NCBI GenBank assembly: GCA_035771165.1
Contig: JAWNZC010000322.1
Location: forward strand, 1,271,001-1,335,000
Direction of reading: 5' to 3'
DNA: 64,000 nucleotides
From: Paragorgia papillata
Taxonomy: Eukaryota > Cnidaria > Anthozoa > Scleralcyonacea > Coralliidae
Part shown: one piece after another, positions 32,095 through 42,290 of the stretch
Numbering within the stretch: position 1 is the stretch's first letter
Layout of the letters: each line of letters starts with the position of its first letter
The notes under the pieces: generated by a model
What the model was told of the DNA's origin: nothing
The model's database searches: none
The model's input: the letters and a program-made list of their open reading frames with translations, nothing else
Position numbers and translations under genes: made by a program

Positions 32095-32240
32095 GCATGC
32101 AGGAGGTTATGTTTATACCTCTGTTTGTTATTCCATGCATTACTTTATTTTTCTATCCAACTAAAATATCTCAAAAAGTATTAAACCAAATTTGATGTAA
32201 CTTTGTATAAAGGTTGGCCAGAGACCAATTCGGACCAACC
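32095..32240 (+). repeat. interspersed repeat, CCTCCGCC..TACCTCTGTTTGT family, copy 2
   Basis: CCTCCGCATGCAGGAGGTTA, TTTATACCTCTGTTTGTTAT and AAAATATCTCAAAAAGTATT follow in the same order as in 1561-1690. Here the GTCTGTCTG core is lost. Confidence 0.6.
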
Positions 32241-32921
32241 ATTAAATTTTAGTTGAGAATTTTGAAATATCTGACTGTAAGTTTTTCCGTAGAAGAACTG
32301 AAAAAATGTTTGTTTGCGCTTGTTGTTCTTATATTATGCAAACTTAACATTTAACTTTGGGTAATTATAAGTGCAAGCAAGGATTTTATATTCATACATG
32401 TCTGGTAAGCTAGCTAGCGGCCTGGTTAGCAGGAATGGATGGCTCGTTTTTCTATAAACAACCCCTATAGACGGACGGCCAACCTCGATAAAAGTGTCTC
32501 AAAAACACCGTTGATGGCACTTTTTGTTACAAGCAGGCAACCATGCTAAATCGTAACGGATAGTATACTTTGAAGGTGAGGGGTGTTGGCCGCCGTAATT
32601 ATTGATTTATATACTAAAATTTAGAGCATTTTGAAAGCACAATGTGATGGATGGGATATCTGTAAAGTGCTGCCTATTTATGTTTGTGTTTTATTTGAAT
32701 TTGCTAATTCAGAATGCTATCCAATCAGCGTGCCTCTAGTTTTGCTTAACCTAATTCGCATAACTCACAATCATAAACAAACAAGAAATATGGCGTGAAT
32801 ACACCTAAATATAATACTTCGAAGAAAGGCCACAAAAAGGTAAGCTTGCCAAGAATCAGAAATTTATTAGATCTGGTAGCTACCTTCGTTTTATTTTGGT
32901 AATTTGCCGATACCGCTATCT

Positions 32922-33285
32922 ATTTAACAAATAGATTCCATTTTGCCGTTGTCTGTTCAGTTATAGATGCACAGATGACGTCACAACGTGGTAAGAACAA
33001 AAAAGTGGCCCACGAGACGCAGTCGAGTGGGTCACTGATGTTCTTACCACGTTGTGACGTCCTCTGTGCATCTATAACTGAACAGACAACAAAAAAATGG
33101 AATCTATTTGTTTTATACAATACAAATTTAAAAGGTCTTTGTCGAAACTCGTGCCGGATTTTGGGGCATGAAGAAGGAAAAAGGCAAGTCAGCTGACGTG
33201 ATCTGACGTGACCATGTGTCTGTCCTCTAATAGATCATGGCCAATAACCAATGAAAACACGCATAGCAACTAGGGTATTGTATAA
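32922..33285. repeat. CRE-palindrome repeat unit 1
   Basis: Palindrome 32930-33110: CAAATAGATTCCATTTTGCC arm, TGACGTCACAACGTGGTAAG inner arm and a loop near CGCAGTCGAGTG. A non-palindromic tail (33160-33285) contains GTCAGCTGACGTGATCTGAC and AACCAATGAAAACACGCATA. Unit 2 follows immediately. Confidence 0.75.
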
Positions 33286-33287
33286 TT

Positions 33288-33625
33288 AACAAATAGATTC
33301 CATTTTGCCGTTGTCTGTTCAGTTATAGATGCACAGATGACGTCACAACGTGGTAAGAACAAAAAAGTGGCCCACGAGACGCAGTCGAGTGGGTCACTGA
33401 TGTTCTTACCACGTTGTGACGTCTTCTGTGCATCTATAACTGAACAGACAACAAAAAATGGAATCTATTTGTTTTATACAATTAAAATTTAAAAGGTTTT
33501 GGGGCATGAAGAAGGAAAAAAGCAAGTCAGCTGACGTGATCTGACGTGACCATGTGTCTGTCCGCTAATAGATCATGGCCAACAACCAATGAAAACATGC
33601 ATAGCAACCAGGGTATTGTATAACT
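33288..33625. repeat. CRE-palindrome repeat unit 2 (tandem)
   Basis: Second head-to-tail copy of the 32922-33285 unit, about 95% alike by eye, with a roughly 20-bp deletion in the tail spacer. Confidence 0.75.
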
Positions 33626-34179
33626 ACTGTTATAAAGCTGAGCTTTTGTACTATAGTATAGTATTGCTCATAATATCCTTAGACATTTAACTCACCGGTT
33701 CAACAGTACTATCTTGTGATACACGGAAGCTAACCGGCCTAGTCATCTTGATCAATGTCTAAGCTACATTTCTATGCTGGTTGCCTGCTTGTAACAAAAG
33801 TTTTCAGATTGTTGTGGCTGTTCTTCTAAGTGTTATATTTAAGCGAATTTGCGCCATGTTTCTTGTTTGTTTATAATTGTGAGCTATGCGAATTAGAATA
33901 ATCAGAACTTCAGGCACGCTGATTGGATAGCATTCTGAATTTGTAATTCAAATAATACACAAACGTAAATAGGCATCGCTTTACAGATATCCCATCCGTC
34001 ACATTGTGCTTTCAAAAAGCTCGAAATTTTAGTATATAAATCAATAATCACGACTGCCAACACCCCTCGCCTTCAAACTATACACTATCCGATATGATTT
34101 AGCATGGTTGCCGGCTTGTATAAAAAAATGCCTCAAAAGTAATATTTTGAAGCCTTGGCCGGCCCTCTACTATAATAAT

Positions 34180-35515
34180 CCGCAGGTCGGAGTATGCAGT
34201 CTCTGACTGCCCCCTATAGTTTATATATTTTTCCTTTTTTTGTTTGTCTGTTAGTCTGTTGGTTTGCCTGTCACTACTGTTGTGCATGGCAGAAATATGG
34301 TGGCAGAACTTTGTTTTTAGGCGATTCATTTCCGTTATGAATCAACAATTTTTTCGCAATATAATAAAACAATTTTATCATTTGCTCTCGTCGGATATGG
34401 CTAATAGCCAACTTGGTATTTTTTACTTCATTGCATGGCTTAACGGATTTTTATTGCTTTCTTATATGTTGCAAACGTTGTTGTTTCTATGGCGAAATAT
34501 ATTTAAATGACTTTATAATTATACAATGTCCATCTTTCAAGATTCAGAACTATAGCAGACTTTTCAGAGTTCAATTAAGTTTAATAAGAAAAAACTCATT
34601 TAATTTCTACATCATATAGAGTAATTCATAAAACTAAAATCGTATTGGCTCTTGTAAAGGTGTGTCCAAAACTTGGCGGTAGAACTGGCTATATTATATA
34701 AGCACGAATTGTATTTTAAATATACATCTTCTCTTAATTACGTATAGAAGAACCACGGATGAAGAGGTAAAGAAGCCATGCACTTTGGTGCAGCTTTATA
34801 TTTTGTTTTTATCATAAACCCGTAGTGCATTCACCGGCACTATACGTACCGCATTTATACAGATCACAAAGATATTCTATGAAAACAAGAATTAAAGTCC
34901 CGTAAAAAGGAAGAACGAGGTTTGTTACCATGGATATTTAGTCTATCTTGAAACGTATAATTGGAGTAAACTTTGAATGAGTAAGACAAAAAAAAAAACC
35001 CTACAAAATTACACTTTATTTCTGTTATGTCTTTTTATCTGTGCGCACTTTGTTTTTAATTTTGTGCTATGTCAGCTGTTATATAGTTGGTTTTCGTTGT
35101 TTTCATATTATTTATTTTAAGATCATTATAACTGGCAAAGAAAAAAATTGCCATTTAAATAATATACTCATTAATTTTGTGGCCAGCTAAACGCATCTTT
35201 AATATATTATATTCGTTGCTTTTGAACGACTAAAGAGTTATTTGGGAGAATAGGAAGGTTGCTTCTTTTTGGAGACGTTAGAAATATTGGGGGCTGTGCT
35301 GATTCAGTCTATATAGTCAAGGCTCTATATAATTTATATATACTTCATGCATAAATAACTTAGTTTTTATACTAGATCGTCTAGTACTTTAGCTGATCTC
35401 TATTTATGTTTTGTCTATAGTCAACTTCAAAACCTAGTTTCTTATATAGCCCATACAGTCTATAGCATATATAAATAGTGAAATAAAAGTAGCGTGCTGT
35501 GTAGGCAGTGTTGAA
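34180..35515. other. intergenic, nothing supported
   Basis: AT-rich; weak open frames at 34244-34510 and 34413-34619 have hydrophobic composition but no family signature. Confidence 0.35.
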
Positions 35516-35519
35516 ACAA

Positions 35520-35645
35520 CAATCGAAATATATAGTAACATTAAATATACTGCCGAAACAACGAGCCCTTCGTCAGTCACGTTTCTCTCTGACGAAGGGC
35601 CTTCGCTCGAAACGTTAGACTCCTAACTATATATTTCGATTATAG
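35520..35645. repeat. inverted repeat with hammerhead-like core
   Basis: Outer arms AATCGAAATATATAGT and ACTATATATTTCGATT. The right half holds CTGACGA (35589-35595), stem GGGC-CTTC-GCTC, then GAAACGTTA, the conserved hammerhead order; the left half carries CTGACGAAGGGCTCGTTG on the minus strand. Flanking stem I pairing is poor, so activity is doubtful. Confidence 0.5.
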
Positions 35646-35919
35646 CATATATAAGCTTTTAGCAGTCTGTAATAGAGTCTTACATGCAGGTTGGCAGCGA
35701 TATATACTAAATCAATATCAGCATGCAGCTGTGATAATTTGTCTATCATAATATACTTATAATATATTTATGAGTTATATATAATTGTATATATATATAT
35801 ATATACGACGGATCGCAACACCGAAACATCTTGTATAAACATATATATATATATAGTGACACTCGACATTTTGAGGTAAGCCCACTTAAACTATACTATA
35901 TATATATATCTCAAACTCA

Positions 35920-36182
35920 TTAATAATTCATGAGGAAAACACAAAGGAAATCAGTACCGTGTCTGTGGTTTGGATATCGGAGGAAGAAATTACATAAATT
36001 AAGCCAACTTTTACCTTGATCTTCTCTTAAAATACTGATTTGTTTGAGATGCTATATCAAATACTCGAAGGAGTGTTTCATCAGGATATCCAAACACTTC
36101 GAAGTTTGTTCAAAAACCTCGGCTTCGCCTCGGTTTTCAACAAACGTCTCAGTATTTGGATATCCTGATGAAACACTCCTCC
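35920..36182. mobile_element. palindromic MITE GTGTTTCATCAGGATATCC
   Basis: Arms 36069-36100 (AGGAGTGTTTCATCAGGATA) and 36150-36180 are inverted, around a CCTCGGCTTCGCCTCGG hairpin. Upstream, CTCATTAATAATTCATGAGG (35925-35944) recurs on the minus strand near 60030 and 61175, so it may belong to the same family. Confidence 0.65.
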
Positions 36183-36230
36183 TTGTGTATGATATATTAC
36201 ATAGCATATAAGCATATTATCATATACATC

Positions 36231-37028
36231 GGAGGAGAATAGTGCTTTTTACGTAATGTGATTGGCTCCTCAATCTCGGAATATTCTGCACTATTCACCG
36301 AGACTTCGATGAATAATTGTTAAATATATTTTGCATGTGCAACACAGGGCCCCTAGCAACTTGGCGTACTCGATATTATTTTGGCGACAAAACATACAGT
36401 TTTTGTAACTTTTGGATATATTAATGGCTACGAAAGTTTAAAGAAACATACCTGTGGACACTTTTTTACCTCATTTTGTTGACCTTTCTCGTTATTCTAC
36501 TATTAGCAAAACTGGCCGCCATTTTGTTTTGCACGCAGGTGAATTATAGTGTAGATATCTTGTTATCAAAAGTTAGATCAAGAAATATAATAATAGTGCA
36601 AATTGCAATAGTCAGTCTTGTTAAGTTGAATAATTGTTTTAGCATATACCTCATAAATGGAATAACAAGTTTAACATTCTTATATTTTTCGGTATGTTTA
36701 TACAAGAGTATAAACAAGACACGGCCGTCGCCGTTGGCCGCCAGCAACTCGGTGTACTCAATTATTTGTCGACAAAACAGTTTTTACAGCTTTTGAATAT
36801 ATTAATGGCTAGAAAATTGTAAAGAAACATACCTGTGGACACTCTTCAACTTAATTTTGTTGACTTTTCTCGTTATTCTACAACATCAGCCTTGTTTATC
36901 AACAAAATCTCCTGCTTCGGTAAACAAAGCAAAACTGTCCGCCATTTTGTTTTGCCCGCAGGTGAATAGTGCAGGATATCCCGAGCTAGAGGAACCAATC
37001 AGATTGCTTGAAAAGCACTATTCACCTG
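36231..37028. mobile_element. element with inverted ends and an internal tandem duplication
   Basis: Ends GGAGAATAGTGCTTTTTACG and its imperfect complement AAGCACTATTCACC frame about 800 bp. Inside, about 190 bp (36352-36545: AAAGAAACATACCTGTGGAC, TGTTGACCTTTCTCGTTATT, CCGCCATTTTGTTTTG) is repeated at 36738-36963 in the same orientation. Confidence 0.6.
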
Positions 37029-37800
37029 CGAGGTATATGCTAAATATATTTAGTATAATTTCATAGTGGAAAAGAGGCTTTCCAGCTTTCTGATTGGTCC
37101 GCTCAGCGGTGAATCTGAGGTGATAGTCACCGCCTAGCGCGGTAACTATTGCATCACAGGAAATTGTTCTTCAAAAGTAGTTTTGGAAAAGAGACTGGTA
37201 CTTATTCAACACTGCACTGACTTTACTCGTTTCAGTCTCCCCTCGGAGTTGTCATTTTGAAGTATGAGATTTTATAATTTGTTGATTCATTGAACTGTTG
37301 ACTTTTTTTTTTTCAAAATGGGGTCTGTAGTTTTTGAGACAAACAAAAGACCATAATACTGAAAACATTTATCACTGAGATGTTGTACATATCAAATATC
37401 GTAAAAACAAAACTTCATGAAGGTAAGGAAGTATATTTTCTATAATTCTTCGTATTTTTTGTATCTTTTGGCTAGATTTTGGTCGTAGCGATGTGGCGAA
37501 AACTTCGTCATGAGTGAAGAACATATTGAACATGAATAATTAAGTGCAAAAAAGCCGTAACACAGGATCCAAAACACCAGAATAAAAGTCTTTTAAGCAT
37601 ATATTTGAATGTATGTACAAGTTCAATTCCAAAGTCGGAAGTTGTTTACTCTTTTTTTGAAATTATTCACTGACAAAGACTGTGGCTTGCTAACATCGTC
37701 TGTGAATAAACAGTATCACCACTGTTAAAATGAAAGCAGTTGTTTAAAAGTTTTTGTTTCAACGTGATTGGTTTTTTATCAACCTCTGAAATTATACTAA

Positions 37801-37911
37801 AACAATTAGTCACCTCAGTCTCGGTGACTATAGGTGTATTTACCTCGCCGCTTCGCGGCTCGGTAAATATTCACCGATAGTCACCTCGACTTCGGTGACT
37901 AATTGTTAAAT
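37801..37911. mobile_element. palindromic MITE (AACAATTAGTCACC arms)
   Basis: AAACAATTAGTCACCTCAGT and its complement GACTTCGGTGACTAATTGTT enclose CCTCGCCGCTTCGCGGC. Related to 28413-28502. Confidence 0.75.
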
Positions 37912-37919
37912 ATATAGAT

Positions 37920-38985
37920 CATACATGTATAAAGCTTATATACCACTGATGAACGAACTTTTATAGAATGAAAAACTCATGAAACGTAAAAAGAATGCGA
38001 AGTGAAGAGCAAACAAAGGTCTATAAACCCAGACATTTTGTCCCATTTTATCATGATATTAACACTATATTAAAACAGTGATATTGCAGAGTTATTACTA
38101 GCGTGTTTGTATTTTTATAAGTATAGGATAAATACCGAGAACGGAGGCTTTAAGCCAGATAGACTCCAAAGCAACCTTTGAATAATAGTTTATTAAACAA
38201 CTTGAGAAGTACGTAAAGGTTCATTGAACACATACACAGACTTCTGCAAGCTTGTTTGAATAATTAGTATGAATAATTAGTACCAGATCTATCATTACAG
38301 CATTTGGGCATGCGTATTTATGCAGTATCAATCCCACATTTTATGCTCAACGTTCAGTGTAATAAAGTGCTGACTCAACCAACAGATTTTGATGATTTTC
38401 ATTGGTTTGCCTTCCTCTCGTAAACTACGTGAAGCGAAAAGCAAACCCTTGCTCTCCTTCTCGTATGTGGGCGCTACAGGCGTTACCATACGAGATAGTT
38501 GTAGCAGGCACCCTATGAATTTATAATGCGGGATTTATGGGATATAAATCCCGCAAAAAAAACAAAGAAAACCGACTTGATCGTGTTTTAATAAAAATTA
38601 TTACCCAGCAAATAAAACTTAGGGAAGCCATGATAAAATCATACGTCGTCGTGAATGAGAAATTTTAAAAAAGAACTAACGTTTCGTCACTAACCATGCA
38701 TGCAGCGACATATTTATATATTATTGAAGTTTCAGCATTTAGGCGATTATAAAAAGAGATGTGATGTCAAACTACAATGTATTACTTAGCCTGCGAGGCA
38801 GGTCTGCCCTGCATTGCCAGGCCTGAGCATTGAAATTTTTTAAAATACGATTAATTTGAGAATTTTTATACATGAAAAACGTATAAGATAGCTCCTGAAC
38901 GACTAAAAGAAAAACGTTTCTAAAAAGGCATGTCCCGCACAGACACTCAATCTCATTGAGCCGATTGCATGACAGGTATGCATGT
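37920..38985. other. intergenic, nothing supported
   Basis: No gene recognised. One small hairpin at 38527-38557 (GCGGGATTTATGGGATATAAATCCCGC-type). Confidence 0.35.
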
Positions 38986-38992
38986 ATGATTT

Positions 38993-39153
38993 AATATATC
39001 AACATGCAACGAGTTTGAGTGTTTTATCAGGAGATCTAAACACGATTAAACATGATGAATATACACGAGCTTGGCCGAAGGCTGAGTGGTTTTATTGTTT
39101 TCGAGTGTTTGGATTCTCCTGATGAAACACGATAAATAAGTTGTTGATATATA
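38993..39153. mobile_element. palindromic MITE, GTGTTTTATCAGGAGATC type
   Basis: ATATATCAACATGCAACGAG and GAGTGTTTTATCAGGAGATC on the left are mirrored by TCTCCTGATGAAACACG and GTTGTTGATATAT on the right. Same family as 36069-36180. Confidence 0.65.
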
Positions 39154-39260
39154 CACCAGCTTGCTCATCTTGCATGCATATAGATAATTGTGATTTTAGG
39201 AATAGATGAACACCAGTTTTCTCTAATATCTGAGATGGTATACGATGATTTTAGCGTGTT

Positions 39261-39415
39261 TAAAGGCTGTTTTCCACTAAGTGACATTTTTCGAGCAAAG
39301 CAACTTTTTGCTTTTGTCATGGTTGATTATAGTTCTACCTGCGAGCTTACGAGACAAAAGAAAAATGTTGCTTCGCGCGACATTTTTCGCCAAGTGCATG
39401 GAAATTCAGCTTTAA
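39261..39415. mobile_element. palindromic MITE, TTTCCACTTGGCG type
   Basis: TAAAGGCTGTTTTCCACTAA and the mirrored GTGCATGGAAATTCAGCTTTA bound it; inner GCAAAGCAAC pairs with GTTGCTTCGC. Frames through this region are repeat-derived. Confidence 0.55.
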
Positions 39416-39659
39416 GGCGGATTTTCAGTTATCGCACGCAGCAACTATCAGCTCCCTGCGATCACTCGCAAGCTCGCCGCAAGTGCTTTAAGGCGCTTTT
39501 TTTTTTTAAATACCTTTGAGCAAATTTTTAAAAGTTTTAAAACAAGTTTTTAATGGCAAGTTTGAGTAAGTGATAAAATTACACTGCCGTTATAGTCGTG
39601 TAATAGTAGATATATAAGGAAGTAAATGAGGCAATAAAGTGCATGGATACAAATTAATA

Positions 39660-39803
39660 GACCACTTTCACGATGATGTTGGAGACTACAAATACCAGAA
39701 TGCTTTGCCAGTATTTTAGTGTTAATAAATTAATATACAGGAAACTGGCAAAGCATTCTGGTATAGTTGTGGTCACCCAACGCTATCGTACGTCATCGTG
39801 CAA
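39660..39803. mobile_element. palindromic MITE
   Basis: ACCAGAATGCTTTGCCAG and CTGGCAAAGCATTCTGGT are a perfect inner pair; outer CACTTTCACGATGATGTTGG and CCAACG..CATCGTG also pair. Confidence 0.65.
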
Positions 39804-39918
39804 ATAGCCAGTGAAGTGTACGACGTACGCTTCTCTAATAAAGAGCCTTTGCTCGAAACGCTAGAACTGCAGTATTATAATTCCATAATGTAAATTGTAC
39901 TTCAAGTTTTATGCTGCA

Positions 39919-40261
39919 GCGCTTATAGTCCGTTTCAGCTTGCTTTTGAAATCCGATACGTATAATTGAAATGAACATTCCGAACTTACGTTGCAATGTT
40001 CCGAACTACTGACGTTACGAGGTAGATACAAATTTAAGTCGGCAATTTGTTTCTGCTTAACCAAGTATCTATTATTATATTCTATACAACAAATAATCTT
40101 CTTCTCCGTGATTTTACCAAAGGAATTCAATTCAAAGCTTATTAAATTCGAACTTCACGACGAACTTCACAACGAACTTCGCGAACTTCCGTACCAAGTT
40201 CCCAACCTTCCAACGGATGTTGACAAACGAATTTCAAAAGCAAGCTGAAACTGACTATAAA
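39919..40261. mobile_element. MITE with GTTTCAGCTTGCTTTTGAAAT ends
   Basis: Left 39919-39957 and right 40223-40261 are inverted copies. Near the right end, CGAACTTCACGA-like units are tandemly repeated. It lies about 360 bp upstream of GPCR 2, so may affect its promoter. Confidence 0.65.
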
Positions 40262-40621
40262 GCCTTAAAAGTATTTAGGGACAAGCAGTCACAAATTGTC
40301 GGCCCACAAGCTACAGATCCTTGGGGTCCACCGGGAAATCTCCCGGTGCATGGGCCACGCCGCCCCTGACTAGAATTATTTTCATCTGCTAAGTTTCCAA
40401 CTCCAACAGTTGTTATTAGAAGTATATCCAGTATATAACCATTCACCATAAATATGTTTCTCGAAGCTATATATTTAAATTTATCACCACGACAAAATCG
40501 TTATTTTTTGTTTTCATTCAACAGCTTGTTTGCGTATTAAGCCAATGGAAGTACATATTACACCTTACTGCAGCCGCAAGTCAGAACCTTTTATTGGTGA
40601 ATTTGCATTCAGTGAAATATC
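40262..40621. other. 5' flank of GPCR 2
   Basis: GC-rich hairpin CACCGGGAAATCTCCCGGTG at 40329-40348 inside a repeat-like block; no clear TATA box or initiator. Confidence 0.35.
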
Positions 40622-41746
40622 ATGAATGAAGAAGACTCAACAATATCTACGACGACTAAAATGACCAGTTTACCGTTGCGAGAACGAAATTGGTTTAAAT
40701 TTCTCCTCTGCATTTTGTACTCTGTGATTTTTGTTTTAGGTGTGGGAGGAAATACTATCGTATGTTTTATCATGTACAATCGAAAGAAGCTCAGAACTGT
40801 TACAAATTTGTTTATTTTTAATCTGGCAATTTCAGATTTGATGTTTTCTGGATCAATTCCTCTTGAGTTTGCAATTATCTTCCGCGACTACGAATGGCCA
40901 TACGCTACTTTCTTTTGCAAACTCTATAGCCCTCTTCAGACAATTGCTGTAGCTGTCTCTATATTTACTCTGACAGCCGTTAGTATTGTCAGATATCGAG
41001 CAATAAACCATCCTTTCAAACGCCAGGTGTCTCATACCCATGTAAAGTACATCATATTTGCAATCTGGATGTTTGCTACCTTGCTCATGATTCCTCATTT
41101 TCTGACACTCAAAATGAATGGAAACAAATGCGACGAGGAATGGCCACACAACTCGTACAGAAAAATTTACACGATGATGTTGTTTGTTTTTCTCTATCTT
41201 TTTCCTTTACTTATTATCTTGCTCGCTTACACGAAAATTGTGAAAGAATTGAAGAAAAAGAAGAATTCTCATAACACTGCTTTGAATGAAGCCAGAGAAA
41301 AAGAAACCAGTAAAGTTGTTCGCATGATCATGAAAGTAACGTTGCTTTTTGCTTTCTGCAATTTTCCAAGTCAGCTGATATGGTTGTGGATGGACTTTGG
41401 AAATGCTGAGGAAATGTTTGCATACTTCTGGGACTTACTGACGGCATTAAACATATTTATCTTCGCCAACAGTGCCGCTAATCCTCTAATCTATTATATA
41501 TTCCATGACAAACTCCAAAGCGAAGTTCGTTCTTATTTCAAGAAATTTCCATGTTTGGGAAAACTGATGAAATGTGGAGATATAAATGGAAATTGTCGAT
41601 GTTCCAATCAGCCCCTTTGCCTAGGAGATAATGTACAAGTAGAAAAAGAAATGGTAAAATTAGATGTTCAAGAATCGAGCTCCAATAAGACATCAGTTCA
41701 ACTACTCTCTGCAATGGTTGAAACCAATCAGGAAAGTTGTGTTTAA
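40622..41746 (+). CDS. class A (rhodopsin-like) GPCR, neuropeptide-receptor type, paralogue 2
   Basis: Intronless, 374 residues, clearly homologous along its whole length to the receptor at 25001 (for example RYRAINHP, MWLW/IWLW.DFG and HFWDLLTALNI-type blocks). Landmarks: GGN near 42-44, NLAISD (TM2), EWPYATFFC with Cys99, Cys170 in loop 2, FAFCNFP at 243-249, NSAANPLIYY with NPxxY at 287-291. DRY is Val-Arg-Tyr (123-125) and CWxP is Cys-Asn-Phe-Pro, so both changes are shared with paralogue 1 or mirrored. The tail has a Cys cluster (CGDINGNCRCSNQPLC) that could be palmitoylated. Likely a peptide receptor; ligand unknown. Tandem duplication 14.5 kb apart on the same strand is the simplest origin. 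Confidence 0.9.
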   Translation: MNEEDSTISTTTKMTSLPLRERNWFKFLLCILYSVIFVLGVGGNTIVCFIMYNRKKLRTVTNLFIFNLAISDLMFSGSIPLEFAIIFRDYEWPYATFFCKLYSPLQTIAVAVSIFTLTAVSIVRYRAINHPFKRQVSHTHVKYIIFAIWMFATLLMIPHFLTLKMNGNKCDEEWPHNSYRKIYTMMLFVFLYLFPLLIILLAYTKIVKELKKKKNSHNTALNEAREKETSKVVRMIMKVTLLFAFCNFPSQLIWLWMDFGNAEEMFAYFWDLLTALNIFIFANSAANPLIYYIFHDKLQSEVRSYFKKFPCLGKLMKCGDINGNCRCSNQPLCLGDNVQVEKEMVKLDVQESSSNKTSVQLLSAMVETNQESCV

Positions 41747-41750
41747 TGAA

Positions 41751-41756
41751 AATAAA
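41751..41756 (+). promoter_or_regulatory. polyadenylation signal AATAAA near GPCR 2
   Basis: AATAAA begins 5 nt after the stop codon of GPCR 2. If used, the 3' UTR would be only about 20-30 nt. Confidence 0.4.
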
Positions 41757-41829
41757 GAATCTTCAGTTTATGTCTATAGTATAATACTTGAATGTAAGAA
41801 ACGTTTGTTCTATATATATTCTCTTGTAA

Positions 41830-42290
41830 ATTATAAAGTACGAGAAAATAGAATATGCTGGAACACCCCATGGCAACGGCAAAAATAGAATTAGACCCAG
41901 TAGGTGACCCTTCCAGGAGCGTAAAAAGATACGTACCTGTGCGTGGTTACTAAGCAAATAGAAAATGGCGGATAAACGAAGTATTTTGGTAGCAAGTTTT
42001 ATTTTTTGGTTTCTGGGGCCTTTGTTGCAGCATCTCAGTGCTGTGGTCTGTGTCTCGGACGATACATTTTAAACACGCGGTTTTTTATCGATGATGAAAC
42101 CTGACGCGTCTGGGAAGGTCACCCACCCTACCAGCCACTTCACATGTAAAAAGATAGCCTTCCTCCCCAGGTCAACCGTAGAAAGACAATGAACTAGGGT
42201 AACCCTTTTACTAGGTTAATCCTTTTACTAGGGTATAACCCTTCTCGAAGGGTCACCCTACCTCCATGTAAACAGGGCCTTAAATAATTA
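41830..42290. repeat. dispersed repeat with GGGTAACCC/CTAGGGTA words
   Basis: CACCCCATGGCAACGGC and GGTGACCCTTCCAGGAGCG (41862-41923), then CTAGGGTAACCCTTTTACTA and GGGTCACCCTACCTCCATGT (42195-42273), the latter typical of an interspersed element whose other relatives lie near 48965-49015. Confidence 0.4.

Larger units (their letters stand above)
32470..34175. mobile_element. long fold-back element, copy 1 (arms about 390 bp)
   Basis: The left arm (32470-32860) starts GACGGACGGCCAACCTCGAT and contains GTTACAAGCAGGCAACCATG and GATGGATGGGATATCTGTAA. The right arm (33790-34175) carries the reverse complements and ends AAGCCTTGGCCGGCC. A second copy, reversed, is at 55232-56275. TA dinucleotides flank both copies' ends, suggesting a TA-inserting family. 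No transposase. Two tandem copies of another element (32922-33625) sit in its centre. Confidence 0.75.

Noticed and set aside
39190..39519. 109-residue frame
   Set aside because: Runs through a palindromic MITE.
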